This document shows positions 46,001 through 55,605 of a stretch of DNA of 64,000 nt, piece after piece. This DNA is from Dermacentor variabilis (lineage: Eukaryota > Arthropoda > Arachnida > Ixodida > Ixodidae), in the NCBI RefSeq assembly GCF_050947875.1, contig NC_134568.1, positions 209,839,845 to 209,903,844 of the forward strand, written 5' to 3'. The stretch's first letter is position 1, and each line of letters starts with the position of its first letter. The translations under genes and the position numbers were made by a program. A model generated the notes under the pieces. That model was not told the DNA's origin. It made no database searches and saw nothing but the letters and a program-made list of their open reading frames with translations.

Positions 46001-47153
46001 ACCTTGGCCCGTAAACAAAACGACAACAGTCCTCTTGCGAAAACTCTAGGTGGTTTCGCAGATCTTCCCTCCAAGTAACTGATTAGTTCAAGCAACTCAG
46101 GGTCGTTCCGTTGTTGTTGCGGGATGGCGGATGTGTCCATAACACAAAGAAATGCTGAGTCTTCTTCTTCGGGCGGAGCAGGTGACTCTATCGGCGATCG
46201 AGACAAGCAGTCAGCATCCGTATGTCGTTTCCCCGACTTGTACGTGACAGTCATGTCAAACTCTTGACAACGCGCCAGTCGTCCAGAAGGATCTTTAAGG
46301 TTTGTCAACCAACATTGTGAATGGTGGTCGCTGATAACTGTGAAGTGGCGGTTATACATATATGGGCGAAATTTCATAACCGCCCATACCACGGCGAGGC
46401 ATTCTTTCTCAGTTGTGGAGTAATTTGCCTCTGTACGTCAGAGTGTTCTACTCGCATAGGCAAGCACTCTTTCTGCGTCGTCTTGCCGCTGCACGAGAAC
46501 AGCTCCCAAGCCAACATTGCTGGCATCAGTGTGGAGCAATGTACGAGCGGTCTCATCAAAGTGAGCAAGCACTGGAGGTGTCTGGAGACGTTGCCCCAAG
46601 TCGTTGAATGCACCTTGCTCTTCGTCGCCCCATATAAAAGCAACGTCGTCTCTCGTCAGGCGAGTTAACGGCGACGCAATGCGCGCAAAGTCTGCAATAA
46701 ACCGCCGGTAATAGACACAGAGGCCGAAGAAGCGCCTGACAGCCTTTTTATCGGATGGTACGGGAAACTGTGCGATGGCTGCAATTTTTTCAGGATCCGG
46801 CCGGACACCTGCGTGGCTGATGACGTGACCGAGAAACTGCAGTTCCGCGAAGTCAAAGTGGCACTTCTGCGGCTTCAGGGTGAGGCCGGCGGACCGTATG
46901 GACTGCAGAAGCGCTTCAAGCCGTTCAAGGTGTTCTTCAAACGTTGCGGAGAACACGATGACGTCGTCGAGATACACTAAGCAGGTTTTCCACTTCAGAC
47001 CCGAAAGTACAGTATCCATGAGGCGTTGGAATGTAGCAGGGGCAGAACACAAGCCGAAATGCAATACTTTAAATTCGTATAGGCCGTCTGGCGTCCCGAA
47101 AGCAGTTTTTTCACGACCTCTCGGGTCTACTTCGATTTGCCAATATCCGCTTT
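46001..47153 (-). pseudogene. gypsy-2 RT C-terminal half and RNase H
   Basis: Reading from the TTAA element: SGYWQIEVDPRGREKTAF, LHFGLCSAPATFQRLMD, LVYLDDVIVFSATF (YLDD intact), RPDPEKIAAIAQFP, then RNase H LLHTDASNVGLGAVLVQ. A TGA at 46438-46440 interrupts before [26 protein letters not shown] and HTDADCLSRSP follow. SGRLARCQEFD lacks about four residues found in gypsy-1 ([13 protein letters not shown]). Confidence 0.92.
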
Positions 47154-47157
47154 TTAA

Positions 47158-48484
47158 AGGGACACTAAACGTTACTATTAAGTCAACGTGGACTGTTGAA
47201 ATAACATCACAGAAACCTCGAAACGCTTGTTTCGTGCCAAGGAGAGACTTATTTTAAGAGAAAATGCGTTCTGAAGCGTCCGCGTACCTCTAGCGCAGTT
47301 CAAATCGCCCGCCCTCCGATCGAGGAGTACTGACATCATGGTCTCATAGTGACGTTGCGCCATCGGTGAGTAGAACGGCGTCCGCAGACGGCGCTACGGC
47401 TTTTCTGCGCAAAACGCGAACGCGCGGCCAGAAACAGAGCCAAGACAGAGCCGACAGCAGAGCCAAAGCGGGAGTATGGTGGCTAGCGGAAGGAGAAACG
47501 AATTACGTCCCACGGCACACGGAGAGTCCGTTTTCGTTAAACTATAGGCTGCGGCGAGCTCGCAGCATGGTCGGCGTGGTCTATGAGAAGCGACGAGCCT
47601 TTTCGCACTCGCAACAGGGCATAAAAATGTGCGAATCGACGCAAAACTCGGCCTAGAAACGTGCTTCGCCACAGCCAGGGCTCAATACGACCCAAGCTGG
47701 CACGACCCAGATGTCGTTTCCCGCACCGCCACCAGGCGCCGCTACTATACCTCAAACTCCAGCGCAAGACGCCCATAAGCTGGTACTTCATTCTATGACG
47801 CTAACTTCGACGCTCGTCGCAATGGACCCTGACACCGACAGATTGGCTCGCGATGGTGGGCTCAACTTCAGCGATTTGAGCACCGACGAGCGCGACCTGC
47901 TGCTGAGGGCTCGCACTGCCGGCGTCGTTGCGTACTACGACGGCGGCCTCGACACCGGCTCTCCGGAGCGAGAAAGCAACGAGGGCTTCCCACGACATCA
48001 CATGGACGTGGCATTCTCGCTGCTTGTTCCAAATGAAAGTTTCGCGAGCCAGCAGAACCCTCACAGCACGACGCGATAACGAAACTACTGAAACTCCAAA
48101 GCGTGCGCGGCGCAGAGTCGAGCGCGCAGAGTCGAGCGAAAACGAAACCTTTCGAACACCCATATTACTGAAGGGTAACGTCAAAATGTTATTTTTTCTT
48201 AGAATCGAATAGGCGTAGACAAGTAGCATTTTTTTTTCGTCTTATAATCGAATGAAATGATATTTTTAATACGAGTAGTTGAGTATTAGTAACACAAATT
48301 ATGAGGAGTCCTTTCGTCATCGGGCTAGTACCGGAATGTCGCTGGGGGGTCTCAAATCGTGTCATGCATTTAACTCAATTTCTCGGTTACTAAAGCTCTG
48401 TTCGCGATTATATTGACGCCTTAGACGTTCTAGAACATTGCTCTACCACTTTAACTTGAGTTTCTGGTAACCTTTAGTGTCCCT
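47158..48484. mobile_element. TTAA-flanked TIR element, 1327 bp
   Basis: The ends AGGGACACTAAA(C/G)GTTAC are inverted repeats, bounded by TTAA at 47154-47157 and 48485-48488. Removing the unit and one TTAA restores the conserved RT segment around the motif A Asp. TTAA targets are typical of piggyBac and Kolobok. The inside carries a 122-codon plus-strand frame but no recognisable transposase core, so it is probably a deletion derivative. Confidence 0.9.
47711..48079 (+). CDS. unrecognised 122-aa frame inside the TTAA element
   Basis: ATG-initiated frame of 122 codons. A second in-frame ATG at 47822 starts MDPDTDRLARDGGLNFSDL, followed by STDERDLLLRARTAGVVAYY, an acidic, helical-looking stretch. 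At about 48070 a frame change would continue into DNETTETPKRARRRVERAE, a basic segment like a nuclear signal, which suggests a single-base lesion. A candidate splice donor (gggtaacg) follows at about 48174. It may be the first exon of the transposase of the autonomous parent. I do not recognise the family, and chance is possible. Confidence 0.4.
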   Translation: MSFPAPPPGAATIPQTPAQDAHKLVLHSMTLTSTLVAMDPDTDRLARDGGLNFSDLSTDERDLLLRARTAGVVAYYDGGLDTGSPERESNEGFPRHHMDVAFSLLVPNESFASQQNPHSTTR

Positions 48485-48488
48485 TTAA

Positions 48489-49475
48489 GTCCATTGAAGA
48501 GAAGTAACATGCCTGTCGAAGCCTGTCGAGTGAATGATCTATACGGGGAAGCGGGTATACGTCTTTCTTTGTCACCTTATTTAGCTTTCGGTAGCCCACA
48601 CAGAAACGCAAGCTGCCGTCTTTTTTTCTTGACCAGAACTACAGGAGATGCCCAGGGACTCGTTGATGGTTGGATCATGTCATCTTCAAGCATTTTTGTC
48701 ACTTGTTGTATGGCTTCACGTTCTCTATAGGAGCCACACGATATGGATTTTGGTGAATTGATCTTGCCGTATCCTCTGTAATTATTCGGTGCTTTGTTAG
48801 AGGCGTCTGACCGACGCTGGACGTCGACGCAAAGCAGTCGTTGAACTTGGCCAATAGCGTGAAAGGCGCTCTCGTTCGTGCTGCGACAAAGCATGCAGTG
48901 CTAACGTCAAGTACAGGAGCTGGGTCTTGCGTAGGCGCTTCTTTGAGTAGTGAACAGCAGCCACAAACATCCGCAACGGCGTCAAAATAAGCCACAGCCG
49001 TGCCCTTGGGAAGGTGTCGTCGCTCTGTGCTAAAATTTGTTAGCAACGGGTTTGTGCGCCCGTCGGTGACATTCACGATTCCTCGTGCGACCGAGATACC
49101 GTGAGTAAACAACAACGTGGTTATTTGGTCGGCAACTCCTTCGCAACGGAACGGTATGTCACATGATACCGAAACAAGGACACACGATCGAGTGGGGATG
49201 ACGACGTCGTCTTCTGTTAGACGAAATGAGTTGTGTTGCGGCGATAGATAAGCAATGGACTAAATCGGAGCTCTTATACAACGTCACCATGCGGTCCGGG
49301 ATGTTAATTACGGCGCCACCATATTCTTTTAGGAAGTCCATTCCAAAAATCAAACCTTTGCAGCATACAGGAAGGACGATGAAAGCGGCCACAAAAGAAG
49401 AATCCTCGATGTTAACTCTATCAGTAATTGGCCGCTTGCCGTCCTTATGTGAGGTCCCGTCCATGGCGTCTTTAC
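48489..49475 (-). pseudogene. gypsy-2 protease-RT linker and RT N-terminal half
   Basis: The frames contain IFGMDFLKEYGGAVI (protease C-terminal part), [45 protein letters not shown] and, near the TTAA element, YPLPRID and YFSSMD (motif A). Phase changes occur near 48728 and at the homopolymer at 48625, where one extra A is likely. The Trp lost to TAG in gypsy-1 is kept here. Confidence 0.85.
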
Positions 49476-49941
49476 TATCTTCAGGCGGAGGACGAGTTCC
49501 TGACTCATTATAGAGAAGTCGGCACCAGTGTCGACTAAAACGCTGTCACTGGCTGCCCATCCACGAGAACATCAATGTCGGCGCTCACAATTTCTTCAGT
49601 GTTTATCGGCTTCACGTCGTTCTGCAGCGAGAATGTTGGGGGCTTTTTAGTGCCTTGCGGCGGGCCTACAACCTTGCCCCCAGAGGTCGCCGCCTTCAGT
49701 TTCCCCGACGGGGGCTGGGCGACCTTCGTCGTCGGAGCTCCGCAAAAGTACAGGCGCCCAAATCTTTAACTGGCGTGCGCGAGCGGCGACTTTTCCGTGC
49801 GTCAGCGCCGTATGACGGGGCGCGGCTGCAAAGAGTCTGTACGTCCAGTAGATGAAGCCATCTGACGTGGAGGGGTTGGAGAGCGCGACCGACGGCCGAA
49901 ATCGGACCGATCATTGGGCACGGATTCGTCATTCGGGTGCG
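49476..49941 (-). pseudogene. gypsy-2 protease active site and Gag-Pol spacer
   Basis: VDTGADFSIMS, the retropepsin active site, is encoded at about 49500-49535, but a frame change just upstream separates it from VDGQPVTA. The rest of the spacer has no clear domain. Confidence 0.75.
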
Positions 49942-51291
49942 CTATTGGAGGTCCCTGAAAAGCAGCGTCGTCGCGGCGTAGCATATGGCGTCGTCATTTG
50001 CACGTCGACTATAGGACCACGGACGAAGAGGTCGAAATGATGTGTCACGATGCCAGCAATGACGCGAAATATGGACGGCGCCTCCGCAGTGAAAACAGAG
50101 TGGGCGCCTATCCACAGTGCGCCATACGTCAGTTCTCCGAAGTTGCGGCCGTCCCGTAGCTGCGTTTTGCGGCGGTGACCAAGACACGGCGAACGACGGC
50201 TGGCGGTATGACTGAAGCGGCATAACGGCTGCGCGCTTCGAAGCCTCCTCTTGTGGCGGCGACCAAGGAGCGGCTGTCGGAAGTTGGTGGTACGACGATG
50301 TGGTTGCAACCGGTGGTGGACATCGGACAGCGGCGGCATAACTCAGGGGTAGCTGGTGGTTTTGAACATCGGTTACCGGGAACGCCTGCCGGATTTCGTC
50401 ACGCACCACTTCGGCGATTGACGCGACGAGTCTATCTAGTGTCGGTGTCATGATCTTTTGAATTTCCTCTCTGATGAGCTCTCTGACCAACTCACGCAAG
50501 GAGTTCTGATACTCGGCAGTCACTGCGGCGGCATTGATTGTAGTGCTGGTGGACAGTCGATCGTATTGCCTGCATCTTTGATGAAGGGCCCGCTGAAAAG
50601 CCGTAGCCTCTTTGATAAACTCAGCGACAGTGACTGGCGGATTGCGCACAAGCCCCGCGAACAACTGCTCTTTTACACCTCGCATGAGGTAGCGCAACTT
50701 CCTATCTTCGGTCATGTTCGGGTCGGCTCTACGAAAGAGGCGGGCCATGTCCTCGGCGAACATTGTGACCGACTCATTAGGTTGTTGCACGCGTAGCTCC
50801 ATCATTTGCTGGGCGCGGTCGCGTTGGTCGGCACTCGCAAAAGTTTCCGTGATCCTCTGCCGAAAGTCATGCCAGCTCGTGAGGCTACCCTCGCGGTTCT
50901 CGAACCAAGTACGGCCACTGTCGTCAAGGGCGAAATAGACGTGGGAGAGCTTTTGCTGCTCAGTCCACTGACTCATCTGTGCGACGCGTTCATATTTGTC
51001 CAGCCCGTCTTCAATGTCTTCGAAGACTGCACCGCGATAGCGATCGGGAACCAGCGGATGCAGAACGGTTACCTGTTGTGGATTGGGAAACCGACTGGTT
51101 TGGGGTGCTTGTGGTGGACTGGTTTCGGCCATTGCGAGATGTGTGCAGCTCCTGGAGAGAGGTGGTTGAAGAGCGGAGAACTCCGGGGCAAGGCCTAGCA
51201 GTCGACGACTAAAGCGATGCACGGGTATCGTAACTGGTGACAGTGCGTCCGGGCTAGATGAACGACTCCCAGAAGGACTCCGACGCATCAC
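49942..51291 (-). CDS. gypsy-2 Gag, intact
   Basis: An uninterrupted frame of 449 codons. The capsid-like retrotransposon Gag domain spans roughly residues 75-240: FEDIEDGLDKYERVAQM, YFALDDSGRTWFENREG, LFRRADPNMTEDRKL and YLMRGVKEQLFAGL. A middle segment rich in charged residues follows. The CCHC knuckle is CFHCGGAVHISRHC, near residue 410. It would assemble the particle and bind element RNA. It is the only complete gypsy frame here, and the rest of the element is dead, so the survival could be chance or recent. Confidence 0.93.
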   Translation of the reverse strand: MMRRSPSGSRSSSPDALSPVTIPVHRFSRRLLGLAPEFSALQPPLSRSCTHLAMAETSPPQAPQTSRFPNPQQVTVLHPLVPDRYRGAVFEDIEDGLDKYERVAQMSQWTEQQKLSHVYFALDDSGRTWFENREGSLTSWHDFRQRITETFASADQRDRAQQMMELRVQQPNESVTMFAEDMARLFRRADPNMTEDRKLRYLMRGVKEQLFAGLVRNPPVTVAEFIKEATAFQRALHQRCRQYDRLSTSTTINAAAVTAEYQNSLRELVRELIREEIQKIMTPTLDRLVASIAEVVRDEIRQAFPVTDVQNHQLPLSYAAAVRCPPPVATTSSYHQLPTAAPWSPPQEEASKRAAVMPLQSYRQPSFAVSWSPPQNAATGRPQLRRTDVWRTVDRRPLCFHCGGAVHISRHCWHRDTSFRPLRPWSYSRRANDDAICYAATTLLFRDLQ

Positions 51292-51302
51292 ACGCGGTCA
51301 GT

Positions 51303-51320
51303 ACCCAGCACCTCCACCAG
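51303..51320 (-). other. gypsy-2 primer binding site
   Basis: CTGGTGGAGGTGCTGGGT on the coding strand, directly next to the 5' LTR remnant, sharing TGGTGGAGGTGCT with gypsy-1. Confidence 0.7.
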
Positions 51321-51382
51321 TGTCGCGGTACAACGCGGAAAGAACACAGGGAGACGTTCTTCACGAACAACAGGACAATCTG
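51321..51382 (-). repeat. gypsy-2 5' LTR remnant
   Basis: 62 bp matching 44602-44663 with two or three differences. It stops at a (GT)n tract, so about 130 bp of LTR including the expected promoter is missing. Confidence 0.88.
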
Positions 51383-51383
51383 T

Positions 51384-51387
<4 letters not shown>

Positions 51388-51437
<50 letters not shown>
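51388..51437. repeat. (GT)n microsatellite
   Basis: About 25 TG units. Confidence 0.97.
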
Positions 51438-51439
<2 letters not shown>

Positions 51440-51609
51440 CGAGAAGAAAGGGGGTTAACCGAAGGGCCCGATTTTTATTAACGATATCATAAGAAGCCAA
51501 CAAAGACGCCTAGGACTACATAGGGAAAATTACATGTACTCATAGGTGGAGAGTTCTCATTTTTCAGGGGGGGTGGGGGGCTGGGGCCTGACCTGCTTTA
51601 TGGACCCCA

Positions 51610-51611
<2 letters not shown>

Positions 51612-51697
<86 letters not shown>
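51612..51697. repeat. (AT)n-(GT)n microsatellite
   Basis: AT units change directly into GT units. Confidence 0.95.
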
Positions 51698-51699
<2 letters not shown>

Positions 51700-51979
51700 C
51701 AAGGAGAAAGGAAACCGAGGGCCCAATTTTTATTAATCATGTCATATCAGAAGTCAACAAACAACGGCACCAAAGACAGCATAGGTGAAATTGCATGTAC
51801 TTATTAAATGAATTGAAGAACATGATAAATTTATGGAAAGTGGATGAAAAAACAACTAGCTGCGGTTGGGGCACGAACCCACGCCTTCACTTACGCGTGC
51901 GGTGCTGTCCTTGGTGTATTTCTTTGTTGGCTTCTTATACATGGTCTGTACTTGGCGTCCGTACGTGGTTTTCACAGTT

Positions 51980-52335
51980 GAAATTAAAAAGAAATGAAGT
52001 GAAAAAATACGGATGACGTAGCTAGCCGCCGCAGGTGCTTTAATGCGCTTGTCCTCCTACTGCCAGGATTTGCAGAAATAAAGCGAAAACATGAATTAAC
52101 AGCCGTGCACGTCCGCGCCAACAATGATGCAGTAAGAAGTTAGCTTTTAGTCGCAATAAAATTTTAGGTGAGAAGGGAGAGGCAACTCAAACGAAACCTC
52201 AAATGATGAGGGTAACCGACCACTTCGGTTTGGTAATGACATTTTAAGGGGGGAGGGGGGAGGCTTCAGCATCGCCGGGAGTGGGGGGGGGGGGGAGGCT
52301 CCGGGGCCCGAGCCCCCTCGCAGTTGGCGCCTATA
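51980..52335 (+). repeat. interspersed repeat Y, copy 2
   Basis: Same family and orientation as 34505-34850, ending in a G-rich run and ttggcgcctat. Confidence 0.75.
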
Positions 52336-52440
52336 TGCTTGTACTTACTCATTGAATTAAAGAAAGGATAAAGTAATGGAAATGAAAGTGGACGGAAAAA
52401 CAACTTGCCGCAGGCGGGGAACGATCCCACGTCTTCGCAT

Positions 52441-53905
52441 ATCGTTTACGAAATTTCGCTTAAGAATTCATGCATTTCTATAATGTATGCCGATGACCTA
52501 GCTGGTACATATGACTTGGAAAAATGAACAGTGCTAAAAACGGGGCCAAACAAAAACAAAAGAGCGCCCCATCGTGTCTGCTGTCGGCAGGCGAGACTTC
52601 TTGCAGCCCAAGTAACAGTGTAGATCCACGTTGTTTTTCAGCCATATCTTCCATATTATAGACTATAGTGAGTGGTACGGCCACGGCTACGAACGGAAGA
52701 GGCCGGGCACTATCTTGCACGTCGCCAATCACTCATTCACGCTTTCGGCGTTACTGACATGCTGTATTATTCTAGATTTTAAAACACAGGAATGAAGCTT
52801 TGCGCTAGAACTTCGATAGTACCATATGATGAAGTTTCACTCACTTTCGGTGACCTGTCCGACTTGCTTGAAGAGATGTTTGGAAGTAACTTGCGATCAT
52901 GGTATTGTAATCATCACGCGATATTGTTATTTGATCACACTCTGGAAATGATGAAGCAGACAGTCCGAAGCAGCGGCTGTTTCCTGTTTAGAAGCCTTTG
53001 TGAAAATTACGACATCCGTAGTTCGCAGTACAATAAGGCCTCCGAGACATTTGAAAGCGTCGTGTCTCCCGACACCCGTCTATTCTGAAAATTGCCGAGA
53101 CATTTACTTAGATGGGCTCTCCGCAGCGAGCAGCACGTGTTACGACGGGGTTAAAGACGGGTATAGGCGAGCCCCGGCTAGGCGACTGGCCACGGCCGTC
53201 TGTGTTGAGCGATCGCGCAGTGATGACACGCTCTCCCTGTGTCCACAATTATCCGCCAACTTCGTTCTTGACGCCTTTTATGCGCGTCCCCCTCCCCTTT
53301 CGAATCCATCACACCACTCCCCTTCTTAAAATTGTTTTCCGTTAGTCACTTTCCCGCATACACACTTTTCAAAATTCACCGGCTTGTTGAACGGCGCGGC
53401 GGCCGCTAACATTCTTATTTCACGTATCTGCCCTCCCACCTGTTTGTTGTGGCGGTTTCTTAAGCTTCCCTGGCCTAGCATCCCAGTCCTTGATATATTT
53501 TCCGTGCGCAAATCGACGTTCTGTAGGTCCTTCGTTCTTGTCCTGTTTTTTTGCCCAGTTTTCATTTTTAACAGCTTGTGCAAACTAGCCTAACAGCAAG
53601 CTTTTCTCAACTTTATAAACATAATGAAAGTCAGACTCAAGGAAGGAAAAAAAGAAAAAGAAAAGGTTTGCTTATTATGCGTATCCTAAACAAACAAGTC
53701 GCATTATTTTCGGAATGCTTTTCTTCCGCGCAGCGTTGCCGATGATTCGGTCAAGTACCAGAAATGAGAAGCTCTTCAACGACACGAAGGCCTGGCGGGG
53801 AGCAACAATGCCCCCCCCCTCCCCCGTTTTACGCACGCGCTCGTCCTATCTTTTATCTATGTGTGGAATTTTTAGCGCTGATACCCCCTCAGCAGTTGTG
53901 CTTAA
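52441..53905. other. unassigned sequence
   Basis: No gene recognised. Frames of about 80-110 codons at 52478-53329 lack family signatures. Confidence 0.35.
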
Positions 53906-54631
53906 GAGGAAGCTTTAACTCGGGTGCTCCTATCTAAATACACGTAAAAGGAGAATGCGTTTTTCTAGGCAGCCACTGCACCAAATTTGACAAGGCTTGT
54001 TGCATTTAAAAGAAAAACTTAAAATCTAGTGACTGTTGGTTTCGGATTTTGGATTTAGGTCGTCAATTTTTTATTAAAAATCGGCAAACCAAAAATTTTC
54101 AAAAACGAAACTATCGAGTTTACAACTCTAACTCAGCAACGAAAATCGATAATACAATTCCCTGAATTGCATCTAATAGTACATCTAAAGCGGACAAAAT
54201 TGATATGTTACACATGAATCTCAAAAAAATTTAGTAATATGGAAATATAGCTTTAAATTTGCAGAACCCTTGTAAACAACGCAAAAAATTCACGTAAGAT
54301 ATAAAATGACGTATCGAATTTGTCCGTTTTCAATGATCTAATGGATCCCGTTTACATAACCGAGATATTTGTTTTTTGTGCAGCGCTATGAATCTGTAAA
54401 CTTTGTGCTTCTATTTTTTTCAAACTTTCGATTTTTCGAATATCGTTTTAACAAAATTCAGGACCTAAATAGAAATTCCGTGACCAACAGTCACTAGAGT
54501 TTAACTTGCTCTCTCAAATGCAACAAATTTCGTAAAACTCGGTCGAGGGGTTATCTCAGAAAAACGTTTTTGCATTTTTACATGTATTTGAATAGGCCGC
54601 GTCGGAGTTGGGCCCGATCTAAAGCTTCCTC
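53906..54631. mobile_element. TTAA-flanked MITE with about 200-bp TIRs
   Basis: The ends GAGGAAGCTTTA and their complement lie between TTAA at 53902-53905 and 54632-54635. The arms pair imperfectly far inward: ctagtgactgttggt with accaacagtcactag, gatttaggtc with gacctaaat, and tgttgcattt with aaatgcaaca. The unit is 726 bp, very AT-rich inside, without coding sequence. A TTAA-specific transposase (piggyBac/Kolobok type) is the likely source. Confidence 0.82.
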
Positions 54632-54635
54632 TTAA

Positions 54636-55513
54636 CACGATCCGGAATGAGGTACAGGCGCGCCATGAGTGGGGCCGCAATGTTCTGCGCATGCGAGGGG
54701 GAATCGCCCCCGTGACAATCCCTTCATCCCCACCCACCCATTCCCCTTCGGACCGCCACTAGCGCTCGCCATGCTTTCACGTTTTTTTCCCTTTCATCCA
54801 TGTCGCTCTTTCAGAGTACACCTCCTGAAACTTTCCGTTCCGTGGGAAAGGGGGGGGGGTCAGAAAATTTCGGAGGGTTACGACTCCCCAGCCCCTCCCC
54901 CCACTGGCTACGCCAATGCTGCTGGGTCATTCCCACAGGAATACATATCCATAGTCAAGAAAAAAAAAATTTACTTGCAAATCACACAAATTTATTGTTA
55001 ATCTTGGAGGTTATTAGCTCATAATCAAATCGTTTATTAATTTTAATTCAAGCTGACTGATCAAGCAAAAGATCTCTAGTCTGCATACCTTCTTATATAA
55101 TACTAGTATGTTTAATTAAATTCTCTGATCCATTTACGAAAGCAACCCGGCTCTTGGCAGTCCTCCCTAAGTAGGTAGTTGCTAACGCCCATGTGTGCAT
55201 CATCACCTAATCACTATCATCTTCCATATCCCTTGAAAGAGTACAGCCAACCACAAAAGTTTACGAACCACAGGCTCTCCGAAAATGTTCAATTTCCGAG
55301 AAGCCTGTAACAGTAGGCAGTAAAACCAAACATTACAATGTTGTTCACATATACTTGTAGAAGCTGTAATTGTGAATACTAGGCTGCATTGCGAGGCTAT
55401 GCAGATATTCAGCTTTTTCTGATTTCATGTTCTGTAAAATCTTGTGGTTGACTGTACATTGGTCTAAATTTCAGCCTTCGCTTTTTCTGCGTGTCACTAT
55501 ACAAGTAGTTTTT
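54636..55513. other. unassigned sequence
   Basis: A G-rich/C-rich fragment at 54850-54910 resembles the ends of repeats X and Y. Nothing else was recognised. Confidence 0.3.
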
Positions 55514-55605
55514 AGATCGGGTTTTATGTGCCAAAACTACGATTTGATTATGAGGCACGCCATAGTGGGAGACGCCGGAATAATTTGGATCACCACTTAA
55601 ATCCT
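55514..55605 (-). repeat. old Ruka-like SINE 3' fragment
   Basis: Its reverse complement matches the 3' half of the SINE at 20286: cgtgcctcataatca and ttttggcac..aaaaccc, with several substitutions. The tRNA-like half is absent. Confidence 0.7.

Larger units (their letters stand above)
44602..51382 (-). mobile_element. Ty3/gypsy retrotransposon, gypsy-2 (decayed)
   Basis: Minus-strand element related to gypsy-1 in domain order. It has a complete 3' LTR (44602-44797) and a truncated 5' LTR (51321-51382). Gag is intact; PR-RT-RH is broken by frameshifts and stops. A 1327-bp TTAA-flanked element sits in the RT at 47158-48484. The integrase frame is full length but has lost its first catalytic Asp. 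Confidence 0.93.
51438..52440. repeat. nested repeat cluster
   Basis: A repeat Z begins after (GT)n at 51438 and again after (AT)n-(GT)n at 51698. Shared phrases are gagaa(g/a)a, gggcccgattttta or its variant, and acatgtactca. Repeat Z appears to resume at 52338 (cttgtacttactcattgaat, then gcggggaacgatcccac). Between lie a family-X start (51543-51610) and repeat Y (51980-52335). One reading is that a unit starting cataggtgg at 51543 and ending gcgcctat at 52332 inserted into a repeat Z copy. Confidence 0.55.
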
